A stretch of 64,000 bases of DNA from assembly GCA_002104985.1 (NCBI GenBank), contig MCGO01000014.1, positions 1 through 64,000 of the forward strand. The letters run 5' to 3'. Source of the DNA: Rhizoclosmatium globosum. Lineage: Eukaryota; Chytridiomycota; Chytridiomycetes; Chytridiales; Chytriomycetaceae. Below are positions 41,840-54,637 of this stretch, one piece after another (the stretch's first letter is position 1; the number at the start of each line of letters is the position of its first letter). The position numbers were made by a program, and so were the translations under genes. The notes beneath the pieces are model-generated. The model saw only the letters and a list, made by a program, of their open reading frames with translations. It did no database searches and was not told the origin of the DNA.

Positions 41840-42304
41840 TCAGGAAAGTACAGGAGTAGATTCAGAAAAAGGAAGTATACCATCAGTAATCGCGTAAAAG
41901 TCAACCATTTCTTCTACAGTTACAGCCTGGACAAGATTATCCGGCCTGATGAGCATTCCATTACTTCTTCATAACCAAGTAACTTCCCATCTTCCCTTTT
42001 CTTGATTGAATTCAAATCCTTGTAATTGCACAATATCTCCTTTCCTCAAATCATGTGCCGGCCTACAACACTTCTTGTGGCCAGCCTTCCAATGAACACA
42101 CTGACACTCCTTTGAGCAGTACTTTACAGTTTTACACGCAGCACAGTACTCCAGTTTCCGTTGTGCATCGCTGCTTGTTGTTTTGTGCACAATGCAAACA
42201 CAGGCAACGCCGCGTTGACACATTATGTACAAATGCTGCACCTTTTCCTTCGCAAGTGGCCAATCTGGATTCACTTTGATCAGAGCAGTTGCCTGGATGC
42301 GCAT
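41840..42304 (-). CDS. MYND-type zinc finger protein, small
   Basis: Start MRIQATALIKVNPDWPL. The MYND finger (CVCIVHKTTSSDAQRKLEYC, then AACKTVKYCSKECQCVHW, then AGHKKCC) keeps the YC...C...HW..GHK..C core. The first Cys pair (CVCIVH) is atypical. A second exon joined across a roughly 40-nt intron (GTTATG donor, ATCAG acceptor) gives GRWEVTW-PDNLVQAVTVEE and ends ILPFSESTPVLS at 41840. About 140 residues; MYND fingers bind proline-rich partners. Head-to-head with the gene at 42351, 46 bp between ATGs. Confidence 0.75.
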
Positions 42305-42350
42305 GTTCCTCAAACCGCAATCATCATCTTCCTCCTCTAATCATCAAACC

Positions 42351-42621
42351 ATGTTCGACATCTCAGAGACGCCACCCATACGCCACCGAGACAGTCTTCA
42401 CCGTCCTGATCACGGACCGGCGAATTGCCGCGTTCGCCTTGAGACAGGTCGTCAAAGAGCGCAACGGCCCGGGCAACATCGCCTTTGCAGCGCAGCACAC
42501 AATTCACATAGCCAGAGAGAAAGAAGGCAATGCCGCGGATGGAATCTTGGCCACTAGACAATCTAGGAGGTTATTTTCGAAAGTCAACTATTTTCCATTC
42601 TTCAATGTAAACCTAAGGTGA
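42351..42621 (+). CDS. Unrecognised small protein (frameshifted)
   Basis: The ATG at 42351 begins MFDISETPP. One base too many near 42381 shifts the frame. The adjoining frame then reads ATETVFTVLITDRRIAAFAL and VVKERNGPGNIAFAAQHTIH, with the composition of a real folded protein, and ends at 42621. The shared 29-bp repeat overlaps its 3' part. I do not recognise the family. Confidence 0.45.
42540..42568 (+). repeat. 29-bp repeat, copy 2
   Basis: One mismatch to 40724-40752; falls in the 3' part of the gene at 42351. Confidence 0.7.
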
Positions 42622-42749
42622 AACTCGTTTGCAAAAGAAACAATTCTCTTCAACTCGTATATAGATCTTTTCACAGGCGGAATCATCACCTGTCTCATCC
42701 AACACAACACGGAAACATCACCAATCCCTACACCTCAACCCAAAACGCT

Positions 42750-42820
42750 GACCCCTACGTGATTTGAACACGCAACCTTTCGCTTTGGAGACGAACGCGC
42801 TACCGTTGCGCCAAGGAGTC
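42750..42820 (-). tRNA. tRNA-Trp(CCA), copy 2
   Basis: All 71 nt identical to 35627-35697, but the flanks differ. A TTTT terminator follows on the minus strand. Confidence 0.9.
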
Positions 42821-42895
42821 TGTGCGATGTTTCGGGTTAATTTGTATCTATTCTCTCTACAAAAGTGAACGAATGCCTTTCAGTATCATTTCCCT

Positions 42896-45800
42896 TTATT
42901 TATTCGACTCCAAAATACGTCTGCCGTAATCACTTCTCACTGCGACCGCATGCACGCTAACGCCGAAACTTTTTGTGGGTAATGCCTTAAAACTACGTGA
43001 TCCACTGTCGTATTTATAGTACTCTAGTACATCCGACTCCGCGATTGTATTTGGTCCGACAACAGATGTGTTCGGGGTTGCAGGTGTTGGTGGGACAATG
43101 TCGGGTAATAACGATGTCCAGGTCGTTGGGGAGAAGATATTGCCGCAGGTGCATAAACGCGAAGGACTTGGTGTAACTGTGGATCGTATGAGTAAAGTCC
43201 TTTAAAGGCGTGGTTTTTCAAGCCTCGGAAGAGAATTATGAAATGGTTCGCGGATGATGTTTCGAGGTCCTGAAAATTGATTTCAGGCACAAGAGCAAAG
43301 TGTATTGGGATGACTTACCTCTAGAACTTCATTTTTGACTTTTTCATTCACTGTTCCAGCAAGACAGACTTGTAACGCGTTTTTTATGAGCTTTCGATTT
43401 GATTGCATTTTGGGGACAACAGCCATCGGGGTTTTCTTGCGTTTGAGTTGAGCCGATGAAGACGTCGCAGCAACAATTTGATTCGGCCCTGCTACAGGGG
43501 GCAGTTTGAGGGAGTTTGACGACACGTGAGATATGGTAGATGAGGCACGAGCTGCTGCGAGCGCCATTTCCTTTTCAGCTGCCTTTTGAGCTGCGCGAAT
43601 ACGAGACCTGCTTGCAATTAAGTCCATTTGCTCTTGTTCTCGTTGTCTATTCTTTGATGTCAGTAAAAAATTGGAGTTTGAGATAACTCACCGCCTTAAT
43701 TCATTTTGTTCCAGTTCTTTTGCTATTTTGGCATCTGCCGCTCGTTCTTTCTCTCCTTTCAATTTTTGTTTCATGGCTCTAGTTTCTTTTACTGCTGGTA
43801 AAGTCGGAGTTACACTTCGCACAACAGCACTGGGAGGAGTTGAAACTGATCCAGCCTCAGTCAACCCTCTCGCTTTACTTCGCTTCTGCTTTGCTTTGCA
43901 TATTTTTTGTTTGCTTCTTTCCCAGGCATCTTCATTCAAATCTCGTTTCACTTTAAGCTCGATTTCTGCTTCAGTTTCTGGTATCGGGAATGTCATAAGG
44001 CCTGTTGAGATACGAGATGTTTTTTGCGGAGTTTCTGGAAACTGTGGCTCGGCTGCCACGGCTGTATCCTCACGTCTTTCATCGTCTTCAATTCTTGATG
44101 GGTTTACTCGAACGACGCGTCTCACCGCCTTTTTGCCACGACTTCGTTGCTTTCTGGTCGTTGTTATTTTTCAGTTTCATCATCTTCATACTCTGATGAA
44201 TTGTAAACCTCAGCCTCCTCTTCCGAGTCCTGATCTATTTCTTCCATAACCCCTCTCGTTGCAGGGCGATGCCAGGATTTACTGCTTTCTTGCTCAATGA
44301 CATTATCTTGGAATGTGACGTGAATGTCGGAGTTGATGTCTTCTTCCTCTTCGTCGTTGTTATCACCAAGAATGCCGTCAACATCAAATTCGGGTGCCGA
44401 AACAGGCTTAGAATCTGCACTTCCTTCTTCATCCTCCTCTTCTGCTGTTGAGAAATTAAAATGCGATTTAGATACTTTCTGAAGTGGATAGTTGTCTCGA
44501 TTTCGACACGTTGAGAAGGCAGTGTTGCATGATTTTCCACTAATAACGCAGTATGATGTTGTTTTTCTAATAGAAATTCCTGTGCAATTGGTGCGCGAAT
44601 GAGGTGGTTTCTTTACGTTCTATTGATTCTGCATCAGAATCAGGCTCGATTGAAAACTTTGGGGCAAGATCTTCATAAAGATGAGGAGGCAGGTGTTGAT
44701 TTTTTAGATTCTTGCGATAAAATGGTTGCATGAGCTGTTTTTTCTCGTGAGAGATTCTTCTTCAAGTGGCTCAACCTTGATTAGATTTAAGGGAGGCTTA
44801 AATACTTTCGGTAGCTTCTTCGAACTTAGTTTCGGGGGCTTCGTCGATTTTTTTAACTTAGTGCTTAAATTTGAAGATGAAAGTTCGGTAGTTTTTGACT
44901 CGTGTAGATCAATTTTGTCTTCATCAAGCTTTCCTGGGTTCTTCTGTTTCTTTGACTCTGGAGGCACCAGGGGATTTTTCATAGGATTCACCAAGAAAGC
45001 ATCTACACTTTCCGAAGAAATTAGATCGACCTCAGGTGAGGGGAGCTTTTTCGAGGGGCAACTGCGTTGAAGCTATTTCTTGCTCTCCTGAACAGTTCAC
45101 GGTCGCAATTTCATCTAATATCGAAGAATTATCAATATGCGTGTGATTTTCAGAAGGAGAGTTGCTTTCGAGCTTGACAAAATCTGGAGGACAGCAACTC
45201 TTTGGAAGTTCCATGTCTCCACTCGCCACGTATTCACCTTGGTCTGCATAACTTATCCAAAGACTGAATTGAGTATTCAATTGGAATCAGATGGGACTCT
45301 GACTCTTCAATTTCCAATTCTACTTCATCAGTTTGAATTTCGTCTGGAATTGAACAGATTCTGACTTTTGCTCCTCCGATATTATATTATGAGGCAATCC
45401 TTGAGCATTTTTGTTTGAAAGTAACGGACTATCATTCGTTGCTTCCAGGTGTTTGGATTGGTCTGAAGAGGTTAACTCCACATCAGCTGTTCATTTTGAA
45501 CTATAACGGCTTCTGTTTTTGAGCTATTATCGCAACTTTTGATGCATCTTCGGCTGCTACGCGAGCAATCCCGTGTCTTTCGAATTCGTTACCACATTTC
45601 CTTTTTCAGGATATCCTACCTGGCCGCGATGACCCGAGGATGATAAAGCAACCTCTTTCAGTGCTTTCGAGATACTTTAAGTGGTCGCCTGGTTTGCTGC
45701 TTCACAGGAATTCTTAATAGACTCTTAGTTATTCTTTCACCTCAAAAATTACTCAACTTGACACAGGCTTGAAAGAGTTCATACAAGAACACTGCAGCAA

Positions 45801-47445
45801 ATATCGGAATGCAGTCGTAGAAACGGAATTCGAAGTTGCGTTTCTCCCCCATCACCTGTAGCAGATCCAATCCTCGATATATTCCCTTCAGCGCGTGCAA
45901 GCTCCTCTGGTCTCCACGGTGGACCACAATCCCGCTCTTCGAGCAAGCTTTTCAAACAACTCCAAATTAGAAGTCCGATAGGCGAGAGTTAGGTTCACTG
46001 ATATCGAGCTGCCAACAGAAGATTGACGACCTGAACCATCTCCCCGACGTCTTGGATAGACTTTATATGGGTCAATTATTCCGTCACCGATTCCGTAGTA
46101 TGAAGCTATTATGTTGAACGCACGTCCATCGCGAAAGTCTTTACAGAAGTTATCGAGCTCAGTCCATGATTCAATGAAGAGCGGCATGATTGGAGGAGTG
46201 GATGGATGCTTCTCCGCGTCTACTGTTTGCTTTTGTTGGATAGCATATTCGTCTGCTAGTTGAAGAGCACAGGTATTGGTCCACATTAGTAACGCATCTT
46301 CCAGATCGTAAGGAGCGAATGCAGGATTGTGTTTAGGGAATCGTTCCCTATTCGAATCGTTAAATATAAATTCGAAAGAAAAAAATACACTACTTCAAAT
46401 GAGCAGCAACTTTTCTGTCGTAAAACTTCTTAGACTCGCGTTGATGAGGTTCTCAATGATTTTTGAATGGATCGACTCATAAAATGGTGTTCGATCAGTC
46501 ACCATATCCTTCACTGCGTCCTTCAAACCGGCCCTGAAATCAAGAAATCCTCTCTTCTGTAGTGTTTCCAAGAATAATGCGGGATATTCGAGACTTTATC
46601 TTCTCGTGTGGCAAGAATTCCTCAACCATCATCTCAATCTCAGTATTAATACCAAAATACAAGCTGCATGATAAATAGCTCCATGAGCCAACGACGAAAT
46701 AACTGGGCCAGCAGGAATCAATGGATCAGGTGCTTGAATGATATCTATCATATCTTCAAGCTGCTTGACCCTTTTTCGGACGTTTTTAAAGTATGACATC
46801 CACGCTTGACAAACATGAGTAACCAGCGCACAGACGATTTAAAAGCTACTTCTGAAGGCTCATATTCGTAGTCCCAGCACCATGGTGTTGTAGTCGACGC
46901 TGTAACAATAGTCTGTTCCACTTTTTTGTTTCCGTCATTTCAACTGACTTTGCGATGGATGAATCGATATCTGGACGGCTCCAATTCTTCATTTTTAACG
47001 CTACGCTTGAAATATGTTTCATATCCCCGGCTAGTATCCCATCGCGTTCTTCAACCGACAAGACAATGTCAGTGGATTTTGATATTCCTTCAAGTAAAAG
47101 CGACCGATTATGTTGAGCCAGATTTGGATGCTTTAATGCCGCGTCTGTTGTGTACCAGGCCAGGTCTACTGCGTTTGGGGCGATGATCGAAAGAACCTAA
47201 AATTAATTTAAGTCAGAGGTTAAGGCCAATGTATGCTGGAATCACCTGAATCAGTACAATCCATCATCGAGATCTTCTAGATTCATTTCATCGCGTCCGA
47301 TATAGTCTGGAAGCCAGGAAAGATCCGCTGGTAGGGTTGGGGTATTTGAGCTTCAAGTGATAGGCTCTGTGGAATCCATATGATAGATGGCAGATCTTTT
47401 GAGTTCAAATAGATGCACTTTGACAGGGAGTTGAGCAACTTCCAT
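42896..47445 (-). CDS. CAMSAP: CAMSAP/Patronin-like microtubule minus-end protein (CH domain and CKK domain)
   Basis: A large, multi-exon gene. The N-terminal part (AWYTTDAALKHPNLAQHNRS, ILAGDMKHISSVALKMKNW) leads to a CAMSAP-type CH domain at about 46290-45750: SWTELDNFCKDFRDGRAFNI, ASYYGIGDGIIDP, NLELFEKLARRAGL, then FAAVFLYELFQACVKL. A long acidic, Ser-rich disordered middle follows (45700-44200), then a coiled coil (KGEKERAADAKIAKELEQNE, AAQKAAEKEMALAAARA). It closes with the CKK domain: NRKLIKNALQVCLAGTVNEK, NHFIILFRGLKNHAFKGLYS, LEYYKYDSGSRSFKALPTKS. CKK binds between tubulin dimers at minus ends. Frameshifts occur near 43150 and in the first exons. The start at 47445 and middle exon joins are tentative. 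Confidence 0.82.
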
Positions 47446-47693
47446 TCTGTCTTTTGTTGTGTTCAATGACAATTCTCAGAAGCAGACCATTGCACCTCCA
47501 ACAGATTACAGAGAAAACTAATTTCATCACAAATGGAGGTTTTATTTAATGGAGCAAAAACCTCCGAATAAGTCACAAGTCAAGAACAAAACCTAAAAAG
47601 ACATGCAACACAAGAACAGGTAAGGAAAAACAAACAAATAACAGACACCAAAAACAGCAGAGCTGAAAGAACCTACTCTCGAACACAGTTTGC

Positions 47694-49704
47694 TTAAGCC
47701 TTGAAAGACTTCATAATCTCCTTCTTCAAGGCAGCCTTGTAAGACTCAATGGATCCGGCCACAAGGTACACTCTCCCTTGTCACAGACGAAAATTGTTGA
47801 GCAACCTGAGAAATCAATCTGAAATCGTGGGAAACGAGAACGACTCCTCCTTCGTACTTGTTGATGGCGTTGGCCAAAGAGTCGATGGTCTCGATATCCA
47901 AAGCGTTGGTAGGTTCGTCAAAGAGAATCAAGTTAGGGGCAGACAAGGCGAGCTGACAGAAAACGATACGGGCACGTTGACCGTCAGAGAGCTGGGCAAT
48001 TGGACAGAGTTGCATGTTGGAGGTCAAACCGAAGCGACCCAACTTGGAACGCCAGTGGGAGATATCTTGTGGCATGTCTGGGAACTGCTTTCGGAGGTGG
48101 TCGACAGCAGAGACTTCCAAGTCCAATTGGTCAGCAGCGTGTTGGGAGTACTGACCGAACTTGAGGTGGGAGTGTCTCTGGATAGTTCCGCTGGTCTCAG
48201 AAGCTTTCCGAGCATGAGCTTCAAGAGGGTAGACTTTCCAGCACCGTTTGGTCCGAGAAGAGCGATACGAGAGTCAGTGTCGACAGAGAAGTTGAGCTTC
48301 TTGTAGATTGGGTTCTCGTTCATGTTTCCAGAGTATGAGAAGTCGACTTCAGTGAAAGACAAGACTGGAGGTGGGAGCTTTCCAGCAGAGTTGAAGTGGA
48401 AGTCCAAGTTGGTGTCCTTGACAACCTTCTCAATCAATCCAGCCTCAATCATCTTGTCGAGAATCTTCTGTCTAGACTTGGCCTGTCGCACCAAGTTGGC
48501 GTAGGTACCACAAGAAGCAATAAACTGCTTGATATCCTTAATTTCAGCTTGCTGCTTCTCGTAAGCCTTCATCTGGTTAACCTCCAACTCAGCCTTGGTC
48601 TTGACGTAGGTGTCGTAGTTACCAGCGTAGTAGACGAGCTGCTTCTTGTGGTTGAACTCGACAATGTTGGTACAAACGTTGTTCAAGAAGTCCTGGGAGT
48701 GGGAAATGCAGACCAAGCAACGGTCGTACTGGGACAAGTACTCTTCGAGCCAGACACAGGCACCCAAGTCCAAGTGGTTGGTTGGTTGATCGAGCAACAA
48801 GAGGGTTGGCTTCACGAAAAGGGCACGGGCAAGAGCGACACGCATTCTCCAACCTCCGAAAGATCCTTTGTCTTGAACTTCATACGGGCAGCACTGAATC
48901 CGAGACCGTGCAAGATGGAAGCGGCACGGACTTCGAAGGTTGCGGCATCGAGAGAGTCAATACGCTCGTAAATGTCCTGAAGGATGGAAGACTCTGGGTC
49001 CTCAGACATGATCTCCTCCATTCTAGCTTCGAGGTTCTGAACATAAGTATGAGTATGTGGAAGATTGTAGATACAATCGTGGCAAAGCACGTGGAGTTAG
49101 ATCCTCACCTTGATTTCCTTCTCAGCAAATTCAATGACGGCTTCCAGAGCAGTCATCTCAGTTGGAGGGAATTCCTGGTTCAACAAGTAGATGTCAATGT
49201 GCTCAGGAATTGGGATTTCACGGGAGGCAAGCGACTTGAGGAAGGTTGACTTTCCTGTTATCCAGATGGGGAAACGTCAAAAACCAGTTGACAGCATCAC
49301 TGGCAAGGGACTGTACTCACCACATCCGTTTGGACCAAGCAAACCGTAACGACGACCGTAGTTGAATTCGAGGGTGGACTCCTGGATAAGGATCTGGGAG
49401 TAGTACATCAACGAGTAGCCCTCAACCTTGATCTGTGAGTGAAGCACACACATTAGCAGTCTGCCAGGACACTAAACAAGCAAGCAAGCACGCATACATC
49501 ACGGGAAGACTTCTCCGAGGTCAGGACACCGGTGGCAGATCTGTTGGCATCGACAACCAACTTGCGGAGCTCCTCAGCGACAGACTCAACCTCGGTCGAG
49601 GCGGGCCCAGTAGCGCCGGCCTTCTTGGCGGCAAGACGGGCTGCGGATCTGCTCACTTTCTTCTCCTTTGGCTCCTTTGCCTCTTTTGGTTCCTTTGGCG
49701 CCAT
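47694..49704 (-). CDS. ARB1: ABCF-type ATPase (ARB1/ABCF2-like)
   Basis: Soluble twin-ATPase used in ribosome biogenesis and translation control. Start [20 protein letters not shown]. First cassette: [17 protein letters not shown] (intron after GCG), then [15 protein letters not shown] and [17 protein letters not shown]-specific linker [19 protein letters not shown]. Second cassette: [46 protein letters not shown], ending [11 protein letters not shown]. Note DQPTN in place of DEPTN in the first Walker B: the catalytic Glu is Gln, as in ABCF2 relatives. Single-base losses break the frame near 48862, 48199 and 47793; all other sequence is intact. Confidence 0.92.
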
Positions 49705-49969
49705 CTTTCGTTCAATGTTTTGGTTGGTTGGTCCTGAATGAAGAAAAAGCTGGAAAAATCGGATGGGCTCACTCGAAAAAGAAAAACAAGAGCGCGCCTT
49801 GCCCCACGCAATTGTTTCAGATGGTTTCACGTTTACTAATGAGAAACGATTAACAACGAAAAAGAAAGTAACTTTAACTAACATGGATCGAATGCTCTCT
49901 AAACACATCAAAAAATATGCAAAAAGAACAAAGGGAAAAAACAAACAACTCCAACCAACAACTCTAAAA

Positions 49970-52141
49970 CTACTTGGCCCCAAACATCTTTTTCCACCAC
50001 TTCTTCTTTCCAGGCTTAGAAGATTCAGCAGATGCCGCAGCTCCCGCAACGTTTCCGCCAGCTGGAGACGACGACTGAGACTGCATGTATCCCGCCTCTC
50101 TAGCTTGTGCGAGAGGTGCTTGTTGAGGCTGAGTCTGTTGTTGGTAATATTCCTGTTGCTGTTGCTGCATCTGCTGGTACTGTTGAGCAGTGTACGGTGA
50201 ATCTGCGCGGTTGTCAACAGGTGTTCCATTCAAAACGACTCGGGACGCACCAGCACCAGACCTTGTGGTTGTTGGAGGTAGTAGTTGTTGTTTGATGTAC
50301 TAATGTAACTTTGGTGGGCTGGGTTCGGGGCAGGAGAGGGTGACGGGGACAGTGGAGCAAGTGCTGAAGAAGTTGCTGGCGTGGAGGCGGCGGTTGCGGA
50401 TGCCATTTGTTGGTGACGGAGTGCTCGCTCGCGTTCTCGCTTCTCGCGCTCGATTTCTCTGAGACGCTCCTTTTCACGACGTTGGGCGTCAATGGCGAAC
50501 ATCCAGTCAAAGACTCCGTCGTCCAATTCACCGATTCTTGCCAAAACTGCGGAGATGGTACAGAGTTTAGTACACACATTACAACACCCAAGAAGGAAAA
50601 TCACTTACCCTTGTTCATCAATCCCCTCAAGTAATCGTAATCAGGAGTCTCTTCAAACTTGAGCTCTCTACAGTACTTCATGTAGAGTCCAAACTCCTCT
50701 GGGAATCCATCACACAAGTCCTTCACAGAAGTGCTCTGCTTCTTCTGTCCAATCTTTTCATACTTTTCCTTGTTGGTGGCAGCCTTGAGTCCCTGCCATG
50801 GCAGAGATCCTCGCAAAAAGTACATGAAAACGTGACCGAGGATTCCAAATCGTCACGACGGGATTGCTCTGTTAAATCGTTATAACCTCTTCAACTCTTC
50901 ATACAACAAATTATACCTCGTCCCAAGTGGGTGTTGATGGACATGTAACGGGCAGTTCCACTCAAACTCTTCTTCTCACGGTATGGAATGTGTTGCTTTG
51001 TCTTTGGGTCTCTGTACAGTTTGGCCATTCCGAAATCGATAATGAAGATCTGAGCGGCAGGGTGTGGGTTTTGCGGAGTGTGACTTGATACAACACCGTA
51101 TGGATCTGAAATATTGATTGCATGAGAAACTGAAACACGAGGCGGGTTGGATGGGGGTGCATCAACTCACCAGGGTTGTTTCCAGCTTTGGCAGCAAGCT
51201 CACTACGACGAGGCAGACGCCCAATCAAAAAGTTTTCAGGTTTAATGTCTCGGTAAATCAAGTTCTTTTCATGAACAGTCTGGACTCTTGTAATCTGGTT
51301 TTGCCGTTGTTGTTAAAAAACCACACAAGCTCAAATGCAAAAAATCACAAACAAACCATTTGCTTTGCAGTCATACAACAGTCTTGATGGAGAATTTCCG
51401 TTTACAAAGATCAAACATGTCTTCAAGGGTAGGTCCCAACATATCCGAGCAAAGAACATTGTATAATCCTTCAGCACCATAGTAGTAAACTTTGGTACAC
51501 CCACTATAATGTTAAAAGTGCAAAAAAGGTCAGCTGAATCCAATTAAGGTGTGGTGGCTGCAACAAAAATTGGGCGACATAGGGGGGAGGGTGAAAACAA
51601 AGACACTGTACCTGATCCAGCAAGAATCTTGAACGTACGGTACTCATCACGCAACTGAGGAACATCCGTTTTCCTTGGCTCAAACTTGATGGCAACAGGT
51701 TGGTTTTGATCACATTCACTCCTACAAAACCCAAAAACGTTAGGACTCCAATATTGCCGAAAGGAGATGGAGGACGTACCTTCATATACCATTCCAAAAG
51801 ACCCTTCACCAATCTTTTTCCAACCTTGTAATGCATTCCAACGACATTGTGACTGAGGGATGATTTCTTTGAGGAGGAGGACGAGGAGGTGGCCTGTTGC
51901 GAGCCGATGATCTGAGGCTGGTTCTGAGCTGTTTGTTGCTGTTGCTGTTGTGCGGACTGCGAGGAGTAGGCCTGGGGCACGGCGGAGAGAGGGACGATGC
52001 CAGAAGCAACCATGGCGTTGTACTGCTGCTGCGGCGAGAACTGTTGTGCTGCTGTTGTTGTTGTTGTTTTGCGAGGAGAGTTGCGGCGGACTGGGCGGCC
52101 GTTGGCTGCGACGAGGCGCGGTTGGCGTTTGGTGCGCTCAT
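49970..52141 (-). CDS. Casein kinase 1, YCK/CK1-gamma type, copy 1
   Basis: Start [20 protein letters not shown] with a Gln-rich head. Kinase: [11 protein letters not shown] and glycine loop, [20 protein letters not shown], catalytic loop [34 protein letters not shown] with [20 protein letters not shown], then [21 protein letters not shown] charged helix ([18 protein letters not shown]) and Gln/Ser-rich tail end [13 protein letters not shown]. Short introns split the kinase at conserved sites. Frameshifts of one base occur at about 51815 (glycine loop), 51490 and 51372, and within the Gln tract. The tail has the KWWK box but no Cys, so lipid attachment of the usual YCK kind is not possible. 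Confidence 0.9.
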
Positions 52142-52453
52142 TGATTGGTTCTTTGTGGAAGGTGGTGTCCTGGTGCCGCGGGTCTTGCTGAGGAGTGTGA
52201 CTTAGTGTGAATGCGCTAAGTCAAGTCAGGTGCAATTGGTTCGTGGTGGTACTGGGCGGCAGACGATCACAGACAGCCAAGGGTGGTTGGTGGAGACGCA
52301 CTGAGAGATTTTTCTTGCACTCCCACTGCCAAAACCATTCACCCTCTATCTGAAACTGAAACAGCACATGAAACATGAACGCGAGATTCTATAAAGACAC
52401 AATGTAGAAAACAAGGAAACGAGAAAGTTAAATGGCCCAGAATGAATACATTA
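52142..52453. other. Intergenic between CK1 copies 1 and 2
   Basis: 312 bp, promoter of copy 1 and 3' end of copy 2. No motif stands out. Confidence 0.4.
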
Positions 52454-54637
52454 TCACCAATCAATAACCTCAGTCAGACCGTTTCTTAAACAGCTTTTCC
52501 ACCACTTGTCCTTATTCTCTTTATCCTCCGTTGATTCTGCTTGCATCGGTATAGGTGTTGTAGTTCGCTGCCCAAACACTCCAAACGACTTCCTGCCTTG
52601 GTTTTCATGCTGGCTCTTTCCTGAACTCTTCAAAAACCCAGGCACAGAGAACCGATGCTGTTGATCCACCACTGCAGCCTGAATCGGCCTCGTTGTTTGA
52701 CTTCGCTGAACTGAGACTCTTGGTGCCTCCTTTGGTGTGGTATCTCTTCTCACAGGAGGCATATGCCAAGTGATCCACTGCGATTCAAGGACTCCCCAGG
52801 TCGCAAAGGACCAGAGCTGATTGGAGTATGCGAAGAAATAGATGGTGTTGAGAGCATATTCTGCTGCAATTGCTGCATGTGGGCTTGTCGGGCCAATCGC
52901 TCCCGCTCCCTTGTTCCCTCTCAGCCTCCTTCACCCTTTCACGCTCTCTTCGCTGTGAATCCATAGCAATCATCCAATCAAACACTCCATCGTCATGTTC
53001 ACCCATCCGAACCAACACTGTTGCACCAAATACATCAGAAAACCCATCACTCAAAAACCACGAAACTCACCATTCGTAAACAACCCCCGCAAATAATCAT
53101 AATCAGGTGTCTCCTCAAACTTCAAGTCCCGACAATACTGCAAGTACATGGCGAATTCGTCAGGGTACCCATCACACAACTCACGAAGAGGAGTCGTGCG
53201 TTTCTTTTCCCCAATCTTTTCATACTTTTGCTTGTTTGTCGCCGCCTTCATTCCTTGCCACGGCAATGCACCACGCAAAAAGTACATGAATACGTGGCCT
53301 AGGATTCCAGGTCGTCTCGACGGGATTGTTCTGGTGCAAGATTATGTCAGGATCGAAAAACACAAGGATGAAGTCGGCGTTTACCTCGTCCTAAATGGTG
53401 TTGATGGACATGTAACGGGCAGTTCCGCTCAAGCTCTTCTTTTCACGGTATGGAATGTGTTGCTTTGTTTTGGGGTCTCGATACATTTTGGCCATTCCAA
53501 AATCGATAATGTGAATTTGTGCGGCAGGATGTGGTTCCAGGATAGAGTGATTTGCAACGACACCGTATGGATCTACACGATAATCTATCAGATCACAATG
53601 GAGACACAATATACCAATTTCTCTAGAAAATCTCACCAGATGATTTCCCAATGTTTGCTACAAGCTCGCTGTTTCGAGGTAAGCGTCCAATCAAAAAGTT
53701 ATCTGGTTTGATGTCTCTGTAAATCATGTTTCGTTCGTGAATGTTTGCACTCGTGTGATCTGTTGAAAAGTCCGACGACATTAGTCACACCCACCCACTT
53801 GTATTATCTGAAAAGGGAGGAGAAGAAAAGTCTCACCATCTGTTTCGCAGCCATACACACAGTCTTGACTGAAAACTTTCGTTTGCAGAGGTCAAACATG
53901 TCTTCCAAACTTGGTCCCAATAAATCAATGCATAGAATGTTGTAAAGACCCTCTTGTCCAAAAAAGTAAACGTTCGGGACACCGACTGTGTTGCAGCAAT
54001 GGTTGGGGGGTGGTTTGGGTGGGGTGGGGTTTGAAAATAAGGGACCAGACAGTCAATGGTTTGCTTGAAGGGTAACCAAAAAGACACATTACCAGAGTTG
54101 GCAAGGATCTTGAATGTACGATATTCGTCTCTCAATTGTGGAGCATCCGTCTTTCGTGGTTCGAATTTGATTGCGACGGGTTGGTTGTTGAGCATATTGA
54201 CACCTGTATCGATATGCATCAGAGGATTGATACCACGACGACTCCACGGCAACACGCAGACACACACCTTCGTAGACGATACCGAAAGAGCCCTCGCCGA
54301 CCTTCTTCCCGACCTTGTAGTGCATTCCAACAATGTTTGGATTTGAGTTTGAGCGGACAGACGAGGCCGAAGACGCAGTGCCGCCGCCGTTTGCAGCGTT
54401 TGAGTTTGAGTTGTTCTGGTTTGCCGCCGAGTGGACGGGCACGTGGCGCGGCGATGGCGACGGACTTTGGCCGCCAACGAGACCACCAACTCCAACTCCA
54501 ACTCCGATCGCAGCAATTGTGGCGCCACGTGTCGGTGTTGTTGCGTTTGCGTTTGCGCCTGAGGAGTAGTTGCCCGCGATCGACGAGTTGTTCAAGAGCG
54601 TCGAACTGGACGTCGGCGTCTCACTGGGCCGCATCAT
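52454..54637 (-). CDS. Casein kinase 1, YCK/CK1-gamma type, copy 2
   Basis: Start [21 protein letters not shown] Gly/Asn/Ser-rich head (about 110 residues) precedes [20 protein letters not shown]. Then [92 protein letters not shown], and [20 protein letters not shown]. The tail has the charged helix [19 protein letters not shown] and ends [18 protein letters not shown], with a single Cys after the KWW box. One-base frameshifts lie near 53743, 53391 and 53301. Intron positions match copies 1 and 3. Confidence 0.9.

Noticed and set aside
47694..48845. Programmed frameshifting in the ABCF gene
   Set aside because: Three separate slips at unrelated sites with no slippery heptamer; sequencing error is simpler.
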